In this document: in pieces, positions 6,976 to 15,357 of the stretch
Layout of the letters: each line of letters begins with the position of its first letter
Position numbering within the stretch: the stretch's first letter is position 1
IMG/VR virus record: IMGVR_UViG_3300030060_006398
Span: 7,256-50,962 of that record
Reading direction: 5' to 3' (one strand)
Length of the DNA: 43,707 nucleotides
Origin: a virus
Program-made: the position numbers and the translations under genes
The notes under the pieces: generated by a model
Told to the model about the DNA's origin: nothing
Database searches by the model: none
The model's input: the letters and a program-made list of their open reading frames with translations, nothing else

Positions 6976-9381
6976 ATGGCAGAATCAGTTATAAATAGAC
7001 ATTTTCCTAGCCAAGTAGTTAGTGACTTAGAAAAAATGAGTTATGACTATGGTATGAAGGTTGCAAAAGCAATACAACACGAGTGGTTCTCAAAATCATA
7101 CGGTGCTAGCGGTAGATTCCGTAGCAATATCTCAAAATTTCACAAACTACGTCTATACGCTCGAGGCGAACAATCAGTACAAAAATATAAAGATGAGTTG
7201 TCTATAAATGGTGACTTAAGCTACTTAAACCTAGACTGGACACCAGTTCCTATTATACCTAAGTTTGTAGATATAGTTGTTAATGGTATGGCTGAAAGAC
7301 TGTTTAAAGTAAAAGCATATTCACAAGATCCTTACGGTGTTGTTAAGAGAACAGAGTATATGCAAAACATTGCAAAAGATATGAAGATGAAAGAGTTTCA
7401 TGACTTTTGTTTAGAGAACTTTCAAATACCATTACAATCATCTGATTTAAAAGAGCAAATACCAACTACAGATGAAGAGTTTAAATTACACATGCAGCTT
7501 AGTTATAAGCAAGAAGTTGAACTTGCAGAAGAACAAGCTATAGAAACTTTATTAAGAGGTAATAGGTATAACTTAACAAAAAGAAGATTTTATCAAGATT
7601 TAACAGTGCTAGGTATTGGTGCTGTAAAAACAGGTTTTAACACTTCTGAAGGTGTAGTTGTAGACTATGTTGATCCAGCTGATCTTGTTTATTCTTACAC
7701 AGACTCTCCATACTTTGAAGATATATATTATGTTGGTGAAGTAAAGTCAATACCAATAAACGAGCTTAAAAAACAGTTTCCTTATTTAGACCACGAAGAA
7801 CTAGAGCGTATTGCAAGAAGTAGCTCTAGCACTTATGGTAACTACTATAGAAAGTCAACAACAGAAGATCATGATAATAACAAGGTAGATGTTCTTTATT
7901 TTAATTATAAAACTTATATGAATGAAGTTTATAAAATTAAAGAAACTGGTACAGGTGGTAAAAAAGCTGTTAAAAAAGATGATACATTTAATCCACCTGA
8001 AGGGTTAGAAGGTAAGTATGATAAAGTTTCTAAGTCTATAGAGTGTTTGTTTGAAGGTGTTTACATAATGGGTACCGATAAGCTTGTTAAGTGGGAAAGA
8101 GCTAAAAATATGATGAGACTTAAAAGCGATTATACTAAAGTAAAAATGAATTACAGTATAGTTGCTCCGCGTATGTATGAAGGTCGTATAGAGTCGCTTG
8201 TAAGTAGAATAACTGGTTTTGCTGACATGATACAACTTACACATCTTAAAATACAACAAGTTTTATCTAGGTTAACTCCTGATGGTGTTTTCTTAGACAT
8301 AGACGGTTTAGCAGAGGTTGATCTTGGTAATGGCACAAACTATAATCCACAAGAAGCGTTAAACATGTTCTTCCAGACTGGTAGTATAGTTGGTAGATCA
8401 TTTACACAAGATGGTGATCAAAACCCAGGTAAAATACCTATTCAAGAAATACAAAACGGATCTGGTAGTAATAAAATGCAACAACTAATAGGTACATACA
8501 ATTATTATTTACAAATGATAAGAGATGTTACTGGTTTAAATGAAGCTACAGACGCTTCGACACCTGCAGAAAGATCTTTAGTTGGTGTACAAAAATTAGC
8601 AGCTGCAAATAGTAACACAGCAACAAGACATATAATGCAGTCTGGTTTGTTTTTAACAGCTGATGTTGCAGAGCAGTTGTCACTTAGAATATCTGATATT
8701 ATAGAATATTCACCAACTAAAAAAGCTTTTATTGAAGCTATAGGTGCTCACAATATAGCTACGTTAGAAGAAATGTCAAACTTGCACTTGTATGACTTTG
8801 GTATATTTTTAGAATTAGAACCAGATGAAGAAGAAAAACAAATGCTTGAAAATAATATTCAGGCAGCGCTAGCACAGCAAGGTATTAACTTAGAAGATGC
8901 AATTGATTTAAGACAAATTAAAAATGTTAAACTTGCAAATCAATTATTAAAACTTAGAAGAAAACAAAAAGAACAAAAAGATCAAGACAATACACTTGAA
9001 CAAACAAGAGCGCAAGGTGAATCTCAAGAACGAGCAGCTGCAGCACAAGCTAAAGCTGAAGTTGATAAAGGTAAAGCTGCTATTGAAAACCAAATAAAAC
9101 TTGAGAGTATAAAAACAGAAGGAAAGTCTCAATTATTAAAAGAAGAAGCAACAATAAAAAGAGACTTAATGGAGTTAGAGTTTAATCACAACATGCAACT
9201 AAAACAATTAGAAGCTAAAACTAAAACGGAAGGTCAGATATTAGCTGAAAACCGTAAAGATGATAGAACTAAATTACAAGCTTCTCAACAGTCTGAAATG
9301 ATTGAACAAAGAAACAATAAACTTCCAGCTAAAAACTTTGAAACAAAAGATGATGCACAGCTAGGAAGATATAACGTGTAG
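6976..9381 (+). CDS. Portal protein
   Basis: This 801-residue protein lies between the large terminase and the scaffold/major capsid genes, the standard portal position. The N-terminal half contains WTPVPIIPKFVDIVVNGM and MAERLF, a pattern common in portals of marine podoviruses. The centre has the helix-rich stem-like region and YSIVAPRMYEGR. From about residue 620 to 780 it becomes a long Q/K/E-rich coiled coil (EQLAKAQ-type composition with Ala-rich AAAAQAKAEV). That extended C-terminal barrel/crown helix is longer than in P22-like portals and may project into the capsid. It would form a dodecameric ring for DNA entry and exit. The A/T-rich leader following it precedes the scaffold gene. 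Confidence 0.85.
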   Translation: MAESVINRHFPSQVVSDLEKMSYDYGMKVAKAIQHEWFSKSYGASGRFRSNISKFHKLRLYARGEQSVQKYKDELSINGDLSYLNLDWTPVPIIPKFVDIVVNGMAERLFKVKAYSQDPYGVVKRTEYMQNIAKDMKMKEFHDFCLENFQIPLQSSDLKEQIPTTDEEFKLHMQLSYKQEVELAEEQAIETLLRGNRYNLTKRRFYQDLTVLGIGAVKTGFNTSEGVVVDYVDPADLVYSYTDSPYFEDIYYVGEVKSIPINELKKQFPYLDHEELERIARSSSSTYGNYYRKSTTEDHDNNKVDVLYFNYKTYMNEVYKIKETGTGGKKAVKKDDTFNPPEGLEGKYDKVSKSIECLFEGVYIMGTDKLVKWERAKNMMRLKSDYTKVKMNYSIVAPRMYEGRIESLVSRITGFADMIQLTHLKIQQVLSRLTPDGVFLDIDGLAEVDLGNGTNYNPQEALNMFFQTGSIVGRSFTQDGDQNPGKIPIQEIQNGSGSNKMQQLIGTYNYYLQMIRDVTGLNEATDASTPAERSLVGVQKLAAANSNTATRHIMQSGLFLTADVAEQLSLRISDIIEYSPTKKAFIEAIGAHNIATLEEMSNLHLYDFGIFLELEPDEEEKQMLENNIQAALAQQGINLEDAIDLRQIKNVKLANQLLKLRRKQKEQKDQDNTLEQTRAQGESQERAAAAQAKAEVDKGKAAIENQIKLESIKTEGKSQLLKEEATIKRDLMELEFNHNMQLKQLEAKTKTEGQILAENRKDDRTKLQASQQSEMIEQRNNKLPAKNFETKDDAQLGRYNV

Positions 9382-9408
9382 ATTTATTAATTATTATTAT
9401 ATTATATT
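9382..9408 (+). promoter_or_regulatory. A/T-only leader before scaffold gene, shared with 12180-12205
   Basis: The intergenic stretch contains TTATTAATTATTATTATATT followed by ATATT and the ATG, with no Shine-Dalgarno sequence. It is nearly identical to the leader in front of the gene at 12206, and both genes continue ATGGC(T/A)AAAAA. The match suggests a shared translation-initiation or promoter element. Bacteroidota usually use A/T-rich leaders instead of Shine-Dalgarno pairing. Whether it starts transcription cannot be told from the sequence. Confidence 0.45.
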
Positions 9409-10632
9409 ATGGCTAAAAAGAAAAAAGAAGAAGTAGTTGAAGAAACTACAAAACAACCAAAAGGTAAAGAAACAAAAGGTGATGTTACCAAGGTTAAAAC
9501 AAAAATGAAAAAACCAGCTAAAGAGATAGATAATATCACTAAGGTTGATTTAAAAAATCCAATAAAAAAAGAAGAAGATGCCGTTCAAGAGCAAAGCACA
9601 AATGAGATTCCTGTACGCGACGAATCCGAAACTAGCAAAGAGGTACTCGAACAAAACGTCGAAGCAACAGATGAAAAACCTACCGGAGAAAGCAACACCG
9701 TTCAAGATGAAGCCGCACCCGTTATCGAGGAAATAACAAATGAAGAAAAGGTAGAACAAGTAGCAGAAAAAGTAGAACAAGCTATTGAGGTTGCAGAACA
9801 AACTGGAGAGCCTTTACCAGAAGGTATACAAAAAGTTGTAGACTTTATAAATGAAACAGGTGGTGATTTAAATGATTATGTTAAGCTTAATCAAGATTAT
9901 ACAAAACTAGATAATCAAGATTTATTATTTGAATACTACAAACAAACAAAACCTCATTTAAATAACGAAGAAATAAACTTCATGATGGAAGATCAGTTTT
10001 CTTATGATGAAGAAGATGATGATGAAAAAGAGGTAAGAAGAAAAAAATTAGCGTTAAAAGAGCAAGTTGCCGACGCTAGAGCCCATTTGGACAGGCAAAA
10101 GTCCAAGTATTATCAAGAAATTAAAGGCGGGTCAAAGCTTACTAAAGAGCAGCAGCAAGCTATTAATTTCTATAACGAAGCACAGCAAACAGCAAAATTC
10201 GAGGAGGATGTTACTAACAAGTTTTTAGATAAAACAAATAGATTTTTTGGAGATCAATTCAAAGGTTTTGAATATAATATCGGCGACAAGAAATTTAGGT
10301 TAAAAGTTAGTGATGTTGAAAAAGTTAAAAAATCTCAGCGTGACATAGATAATTTTATCTCAAAGTTTGTAGACAAAGATTATAACATGACTGATCCAGG
10401 TGGATATCACAAAGGGTTATATACGGCTATGAATCCTGATCTTATTGCTAATCATTTTTACGAGCAAGGTAAAGCTGACGCGTTAAAACAAAGCGTTGAC
10501 GAAGCTAAGAACGTAAGCATGACGCCTAGACAAACAATGGACCCTAATGTAAATGTTGGTGGTTTAAAGTTTAGAGCATTGGATAATGATTCTGCTAATG
10601 ACTTCAAATTTAAAATTAAAAACAAACGTTAA
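9409..10632 (+). CDS. Probable capsid scaffolding protein
   Basis: This 407-residue highly charged protein sits between portal and major capsid, where phages place the scaffold. It has a lysine-rich start (MAKKKKEEVVEE), an acidic low-complexity segment (about 45-140, including EKVEQAIEVAEQ), and an acidic DEEDDDEKEVRRKK switch near 205. A long helix follows (KLALKEQVADARAHLDRQK), and the basic C-terminus ends FKFKIKNKR, a usual capsid-binding feature of scaffolds. No protease signature is seen, so cleavage would need another enzyme. Bases about 9598-9735 use C-ending codons (CGC, GTC, CTC, CCC) unlike surrounding genes. It could alternatively be a packaged internal protein. The call is mostly from position and composition. 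Confidence 0.7.
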   Translation: MAKKKKEEVVEETTKQPKGKETKGDVTKVKTKMKKPAKEIDNITKVDLKNPIKKEEDAVQEQSTNEIPVRDESETSKEVLEQNVEATDEKPTGESNTVQDEAAPVIEEITNEEKVEQVAEKVEQAIEVAEQTGEPLPEGIQKVVDFINETGGDLNDYVKLNQDYTKLDNQDLLFEYYKQTKPHLNNEEINFMMEDQFSYDEEDDDEKEVRRKKLALKEQVADARAHLDRQKSKYYQEIKGGSKLTKEQQQAINFYNEAQQTAKFEEDVTNKFLDKTNRFFGDQFKGFEYNIGDKKFRLKVSDVEKVKKSQRDIDNFISKFVDKDYNMTDPGGYHKGLYTAMNPDLIANHFYEQGKADALKQSVDEAKNVSMTPRQTMDPNVNVGGLKFRALDNDSANDFKFKIKNKR

Positions 10633-10649
10633 ACTTAAAATTATAAATT

Positions 10650-12134
10650 ATGGCAATTAATCCAGGTCCTAGTTTGAACAGCGTTTTAGCTCCAAAGCAA
10701 CAAACGTTACGTGAAAACTATATAGACTTTACGAGCGCTGACACTAAAGGTTGGGCTCAACAGTATTTACCAGACCTAATGGAGAAAGAAGCTGAGGTGT
10801 TCGGACCAAGAACTATTTCAGGTTTCTTATCACAAGTTGGGGCTGAAGAATCTATGTCTGCTGATCAAGTTATTTGGTCAGAGCAAGGTAGATTACATTT
10901 ATCTTACAAAGGTACAGTAGTAGTAGCGGGTAACGTTACTGGTTCTGATAACACAGGTAAGTTTACAGTTACTAAAAACATTGACGGTGTAGCAGCGACT
11001 ACTCACGGTGTTAGAGTAAATGACACGGTTATACTTTCTAGTAACAATACAGTTATTAAAGCATTAGTAACAGAAGTTTCAGGTTCTGACATTGAAGTTC
11101 GTCCTTATGGTGCAGCTGATTGTACAGGTCTTTCTACTGTAGCAGATGCTACAACATTATTAGTTTATGGTTCTGAATTTGGTAAAGGAGTTAAATACTC
11201 TACAGCTGCAGGTGCTGTTGATAGCGCTGAAGGAAGAGGTGCTAACGAGCCACAGTTCAAATCATTCACTAACAAACCAATCATTATAAGAGACTACTAC
11301 GAAATATCAGGTTCTGATACAGCTAGAGTTGGTTGGGTTGAAGTTGCTGGTGAAGAAGGTCAATCAGGTTACTTATGGTACTTAAAAGCTGAAGCTGACA
11401 CAAGAGCGCGTTTTAATGATTATTTAGAAATGGCTATGCTTGAAGGCGAGCTTGGTGTACATGGTACTGATAAGGTTGAAGACTTCTTAGGTACAGCTGG
11501 TGATTCAGTTGGTACAGAAGGTTTATTTGCAGCTATCGAAGATAGAGGTAATATAACTACTGGTGTTAGCGGTACTAACGCAGCTACTGATTTAGCTGAG
11601 TTCGATGCTATCTTAGCTGAGTTTGATAAGCAAGGTGCTATTGAAGAGTACATGATGTTTGTTAACAGATCTACTAGCTTAGCTATGGATGACATGTTAG
11701 CTTCAATGAACTCTTACGGTGCTGGTGGTACTTCTTACGGGGTATTTAATAATTCTGAAGATATGGCACTTAATTTAGGTTTCTCTGGTTTCAGAAGAGG
11801 TTCTTATGACTTCTATAAATCTGACTTTAGATACTTAAATGATTTAGCTACTAGAGGTGGTATTAATGCTACAGCTGGTTCTGCTGCTATCAGAGGAGTT
11901 ATGATACCTGCTGGTACATCAACAGTTTATGACCAAATGTTAGGAAAAAATCTTAAGAGACCTTTCTTACATGTACGTTATAGAGCTTCTCAAACTGATG
12001 ACAGAAAAATGAAAACATGGGTTACTGGTTCGGTTGGTGCTGCTACTACAGCATTAGACGCGATGCAGATTCACATGTTATCTGAAAGATGTCTAGTTAC
12101 TCAAGGTGCTAACAACTTTATGTTAATGAAGTAA
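10650..12134 (+). CDS. Major capsid protein (HK97-fold expected)
   Basis: This 494-residue protein follows the scaffold and precedes a strong terminator. Codons are biased to GGT, GCT, TCT and GTT, as in highly expressed genes. An N-terminal arm (LAPKQQTLRENYIDF) leads into a helical P-domain start (KGWAQQYLPDLMEKEAEV). Residues about 85-175 form a beta-rich insertion (VVVAGNVTGSD ... LLVYGSEFGKG), probably surface-exposed. The remainder (FKSFTNKPIIIRDYYEISGS onward) is the core ending in AMQIHMLSERCLVTQGANNF. The fold is expected from context; I cannot align it. The likely co-chaperonin upstream could assist its folding. No cleavage site is obvious. Confidence 0.85.
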   Translation: MAINPGPSLNSVLAPKQQTLRENYIDFTSADTKGWAQQYLPDLMEKEAEVFGPRTISGFLSQVGAEESMSADQVIWSEQGRLHLSYKGTVVVAGNVTGSDNTGKFTVTKNIDGVAATTHGVRVNDTVILSSNNTVIKALVTEVSGSDIEVRPYGAADCTGLSTVADATTLLVYGSEFGKGVKYSTAAGAVDSAEGRGANEPQFKSFTNKPIIIRDYYEISGSDTARVGWVEVAGEEGQSGYLWYLKAEADTRARFNDYLEMAMLEGELGVHGTDKVEDFLGTAGDSVGTEGLFAAIEDRGNITTGVSGTNAATDLAEFDAILAEFDKQGAIEEYMMFVNRSTSLAMDDMLASMNSYGAGGTSYGVFNNSEDMALNLGFSGFRRGSYDFYKSDFRYLNDLATRGGINATAGSAAIRGVMIPAGTSTVYDQMLGKNLKRPFLHVRYRASQTDDRKMKTWVTGSVGAATTALDAMQIHMLSERCLVTQGANNFMLMK

Positions 12135-12149
12135 GCATTTATATATTAA

Positions 12150-12180
12150 GGATCGAGGCTTCGGCCTCGACCCTTTCTTT
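12150..12180 (+). terminator. Rho-independent terminator after major capsid gene
   Basis: A perfect 7-bp stem TCGAGGC/GCCTCGA (12153-12159 with 12164-12170) closes a TTCG tetraloop, extended by two G-C pairs after one mismatch, and is followed by CCTTTCTTTT. UUCG loops are exceptionally stable. It lies 16 bases after the capsid stop and would insulate or stabilise the capsid transcript. Confidence 0.85.
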
Positions 12181-12205
12181 TATTAATTTTATTATATATT
12201 ATATT
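12180..12205 (+). promoter_or_regulatory. A/T-only leader after terminator, shared with 9382-9408
   Basis: The 26 bases TTATTAATTTTATTATATAT plus TATATT end at the ATG of the next gene. They match the scaffold leader almost base for base. Lying right after a terminator, this copy is a good candidate for a promoter that restarts transcription, though no textbook Bacteroidota -33/-7 pair can be fixed. Confidence 0.45.
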
Positions 12206-13018
12206 ATGGCAAAAAAAACAAAAGTAGAGGTAGAAGAACCTCAAGTTAAAGAAACGGTAATAGAAAAAGAGTTACCAATAGAAACCCCAAAAAATACTTG
12301 GGAAATAAAAGATAGATTATATTTGTTAAAAGGTAATAGAAAACCTATAACTTATATGATAAAGTCCGCAAACATATATTGGTTTGATGAAACAAAAGGT
12401 CACGAAAGAGAACTTAAATATTGTGAAAACCAACAAACACCGTTTGTAGACGAAATGAAAGGTGATCAAAGATTATCACATATAATTTTTAGAGATGGTA
12501 ATTTATTTGTACCTAGAGAAAAAACAGTTTTACAAAAAATGCTTTCTTTGTACCATCCTTCAAGAGATGGAATATACGAAGAGTATAAACCTGTTAAAGA
12601 AGCAGAAGATCAAATGGAAGTGTTAGAAATGGAAGCAGATGCATTATTAGCTGCTAAAAACATGGATATTGATATGGCAGAAGCTATTATGCGTGTAGAA
12701 AACGGTTCTAAGGTAGCAGAGATGAGTTCTAAAGAACTTAAACGTGACTTACTTATATTTGCTAAGAAAAATCCTAAGTTATTCTTAGATTTAGCAGATG
12801 ACGAAAATGTTATGTTAAGAAACTTTGGTATTAGAGCTACAGAAACTGGAATATTAGGTTTGTCACCTGATCAAAGATACTTTGTTTGGAGAAGTAACGG
12901 TAGAAAGATAATGACAGTACCTTTTAATGAACACCCATATTCTGCGCTAGCACAATGGTTTAAAACTGATGAAGGTATGGAAATATATTCTAATATAGAA
13001 AAACAGCTTAATCAATAA
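12206..13018 (+). CDS. Conserved structural-cluster protein, function unknown
   Basis: This is a 270-residue protein. It has a low-complexity charged N-terminus (MAKKTKVEVEEPQVKE), a globular part from about 30 to 120 (TWEIKDRLYLLKG, ITYMIKSANIYWFDE, TPFVDEMKGDQRL) and a helical middle (ALLAAKNMDIDMAEAIMRVE). It continues with MSSKELKRDLLIFAKKNPKLFL and a C-terminal domain with a WRSNGRKIMTVPF strand pair. I recall similar proteins just downstream of major capsid genes in marine phages, but no function is known to me. The leader matches that of the scaffold gene, and a hairpin follows the stop. A virion or assembly role is plausible. No catalytic motif is visible. Confidence 0.65.
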   Translation: MAKKTKVEVEEPQVKETVIEKELPIETPKNTWEIKDRLYLLKGNRKPITYMIKSANIYWFDETKGHERELKYCENQQTPFVDEMKGDQRLSHIIFRDGNLFVPREKTVLQKMLSLYHPSRDGIYEEYKPVKEAEDQMEVLEMEADALLAAKNMDIDMAEAIMRVENGSKVAEMSSKELKRDLLIFAKKNPKLFLDLADDENVMLRNFGIRATETGILGLSPDQRYFVWRSNGRKIMTVPFNEHPYSALAQWFKTDEGMEIYSNIEKQLNQ

Positions 13019-13027
13019 CAATAATAT

Positions 13028-13052
13028 GTGATCACTCCTATGGAGTGGTCAC
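13028..13052 (+). terminator. Stable hairpin, probable terminator or RNA processing element
   Basis: The sequence forms an 11-bp stem (GTGATCACTCC paired with GGAGTGGTCAC, one G-T wobble) with a three-base TAT loop. It is followed by TATTTAAAAT without a long T run, so it may be a weak terminator or an mRNA-stabilising hairpin. It lies nine bases after the stop of the preceding gene and 18 bases before a small gene. Confidence 0.7.
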
Positions 13053-13070
13053 TATTTAAAATACAATTAT

Positions 13071-13238
13071 ATGGATAAAAACAAATCAAAAGGATTAGGA
13101 GATACAATAGCAAAATTTACAAAAGCAACTGGAATACATAGTTTAGCTCAAATGGGAGCAAAAGCTATGGGTAAAAAAGATTGTGGTTGTAAAAAAAGAC
13201 AACAAGCATTAAACAAAGCTTTCCCTTATAAAAAATAA
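13071..13238 (+). CDS. 55-residue basic CxC protein
   Basis: The open frame ATG-TAA encodes 55 residues beginning MDKNKSKGLGDTIAKFTKAT and ending CGCKKRQQALNKAFPYKK. A CxC pair (C38, C40) in a basic context could bind metal. It lies between a hairpin and the first connector gene, with five bases to the next start. The central helix LGDTIAKFTKATGI is amphipathic. The composition, A/T-rich leader and spacing match the neighbouring genes, so the gene is real despite its length. I recall similar short CxC proteins at this position in other marine phages. The function is unknown. Confidence 0.65.
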   Translation: MDKNKSKGLGDTIAKFTKATGIHSLAQMGAKAMGKKDCGCKKRQQALNKAFPYKK

Positions 13239-13243
13239 ATATT

Positions 13244-13984
13244 ATGCCGGTAAATATAGATACAGTATATCAAACAGTACAAGCTTTAGCTAACAAAGAA
13301 CAAAGAGGTTATATTACACCTCAAGAGTTTAACTTGTTTGCTAATCAAGCTCAACAAGATATTTTTGAGCAGTACTTTTATGATATAAACGCTTTTAGAG
13401 AGCAAAGACCTCAAGATTATGAAATAGGTGATTCTGTATCTCATATATTAATAAAACTAAGACCTTTTTACTCTATTCAACCTTTAGGTTTTGGTGGTGC
13501 TTTACCTGGTAACCCAGACGCGGTAAGAGGTAAATTATTTTATAATCATGGTGCTACTAACTTAGGAACTAGAGAAATGAAAGAGTTAAGTGGTCCTGAA
13601 GAGCTATATAACATTAGACAGTCAAGATGGCATAATACTAGTGAAGCAGGTGTTTTTTATTTTAAAGAATCGTGGGGTAAAATTCAAGTTTGGACTAGAT
13701 CCGGTAACGAATTAAGACAGCTTCCAGGTAGTGAATATCCTGTTAGACTTAGACAAGAAGTTGTTACTGGTAGACCAAGACTTGTTAACTGGGGATATGT
13801 TGTTGTAAATGAAGAAGCTGTTTACGATCCTGGCTCAAGTACAAACTTTCAATTACATCACTCTGAACAACCTGACTTAGTTATAAAAATATTAACAATG
13901 GCTGGTATATCAACAGAAGACGCTGCTTTATTCTCAGCGGCAAAAGGCGAAGAGCAATTAAACTTACAACAAGAAAATAAATAA
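13244..13984 (+). CDS. Head-tail connector protein
   Basis: This is a 246-residue protein. It starts with an alpha-helical segment (VYQTVQALANKEQRGYI, FNLFANQAQQDIFEQYFYD), which looks like the helical bundle found in connector proteins. A beta-rich part with repeated aromatic strands follows, and it ends in TEDAALFSAAKGEEQLN. It is followed two bases later by a larger adaptor-like protein. In P22-like and crAss-like phages the genes after the capsid encode adaptor rings that bind the portal. The assignment is by position and helical signature; no enzyme motif is present. A tail-completion role is the main alternative. Confidence 0.6.
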   Translation: MPVNIDTVYQTVQALANKEQRGYITPQEFNLFANQAQQDIFEQYFYDINAFREQRPQDYEIGDSVSHILIKLRPFYSIQPLGFGGALPGNPDAVRGKLFYNHGATNLGTREMKELSGPEELYNIRQSRWHNTSEAGVFYFKESWGKIQVWTRSGNELRQLPGSEYPVRLRQEVVTGRPRLVNWGYVVVNEEAVYDPGSSTNFQLHHSEQPDLVIKILTMAGISTEDAALFSAAKGEEQLNLQQENK

Positions 13985-13986
13985 AT

Positions 13987-15354
13987 ATGGCCAACAATTC
14001 TAACTTAATAGCAAGAGGTGGAAGTGGAGCAGTAACAGATCCTGTTTACTACAATAATCCATCGTTATACGGTAATTATCAATATATAACATTAAAAGAA
14101 ATAATAGGTAATTTTACTGCTGTTTATGTTGGTGCAAACAAAGTTTTTGAAAACTTATTAGACGGAGATATAAATTATCATGCACATAGAGCTTTACAAG
14201 AGTTGTCTTATGATACTTTAAAATCTTGTAAGTCACAAGAAATTATATTACCATCTTCGTTACAAATGCCATTGCCTGCTGATTATATTAATTATACAAA
14301 AATAACTTATTCTGATGCAAATGGTATAGAGTGTATAATATATCCTACTAGCAAAACATCTAATCCAAACACAATACAGCAAGATGCAGATGGTAATTAT
14401 TTATTTAGTAACATGGGTACTGGTACAGGAAGAAGATCTTTGTTACAAGATAACAACAGAAAACCAATGGCGCATGATAACAGAATTGGAGATGGATATC
14501 GATTAGATAATAACACTGACTTTGGTTGGGAGTACGATCAAAACATAGGTTGGTTAATGAAAGGTAATTATAGCGGTCCTTTTAGATTAAGAGAAACATT
14601 TAAAAGACTAAACGACACAACAACAGGTTCTGATCCAATGCCAAATGTATTAAACGAGCCTTATTTAACAAACGGCATGGCTGTTTCAAGTTTTATGTTT
14701 CAACATGGTACTGTATTAGAAAATGTTACTAATGTAATAGAAAACACGTATAGCTGGGGCAACACTTATTATACTGAGTTTTATTTGTCTAAACCAACTG
14801 TTGCGGCATCAATTAATAATCATCCAAATCCTTCAAAATCTGTGCCAGCAATGCTGTATATGGAAATTGACGATAGAGATAATACAACTGTAGGTAAATA
14901 CAAAGCTAGCACTAGTAATTCTGTTAGTGTTGATCAATCAACAACTACAAACTTATCTGTTGATGCTGATAATTATTTTTTAAATACAGGTCAAAGATAT
15001 GGTTTAGAACCACAATATGCTCAAGCCAATGGTTCTTTTTATATAGACAAACACAAAGGTATAATTCATTTTAGTTCTAACTTAAACGGTAAAACAATAA
15101 TATTACATTATTTAAGTGATCACCACGGTCATGGCAGTGAAGCTGTTGTACATAAGTTTGCAGAAGAAGCAATGTACAAATGGATAGCTTACGGTTGCGC
15201 ACAAGCAAGAACAGATGTACCAGAAAGTATTATACAAAGATTTAAAAGAGAAAAGTCTGTAGAGACTAGAAAAGCTAAAATAAGATTATCAAATATTAAA
15301 ATTGAAGAAATCTCTCAAACAATGAGAGGCAAAGCTAAATTTATAGACCACTAA
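13987..15354 (+). CDS. Tail adaptor/tail tubular-like protein (P22 gp4-like tendency)
   Basis: This 455-residue protein has an N-terminal domain of the kind seen in tail-tubular/adaptor proteins of crAss-like and P22-like phages. It shows YITLKEIIGNFTAVYVG, then a basic helix with HAHRALQELSYDTLKS, then QEIILPSSLQMPLPADYINY. The middle (about 140-290) is a variable Gly/Asn-rich insertion. The C-terminus returns to helices (AEEAMYKWIAYGCAQARTDV) and a basic KREKSVETRKAKIR segment. Its position directly before the hub protein fits a ring below the portal. There are no catalytic residues, so a peptidoglycan hydrolase activity as in some gp4 relatives is not supported. The call rests on recalled family layout. 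Confidence 0.6.
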   Translation: MANNSNLIARGGSGAVTDPVYYNNPSLYGNYQYITLKEIIGNFTAVYVGANKVFENLLDGDINYHAHRALQELSYDTLKSCKSQEIILPSSLQMPLPADYINYTKITYSDANGIECIIYPTSKTSNPNTIQQDADGNYLFSNMGTGTGRRSLLQDNNRKPMAHDNRIGDGYRLDNNTDFGWEYDQNIGWLMKGNYSGPFRLRETFKRLNDTTTGSDPMPNVLNEPYLTNGMAVSSFMFQHGTVLENVTNVIENTYSWGNTYYTEFYLSKPTVAASINNHPNPSKSVPAMLYMEIDDRDNTTVGKYKASTSNSVSVDQSTTTNLSVDADNYFLNTGQRYGLEPQYAQANGSFYIDKHKGIIHFSSNLNGKTIILHYLSDHHGHGSEAVVHKFAEEAMYKWIAYGCAQARTDVPESIIQRFKREKSVETRKAKIRLSNIKIEEISQTMRGKAKFIDH

Positions 15355-15357
15355 AAT

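Noticed and set aside
13987-15354. Peptidoglycan hydrolase activity of the adaptor
   Set aside because: No lysozyme or transglycosylase motif was recognised, so only a structural role is claimed.
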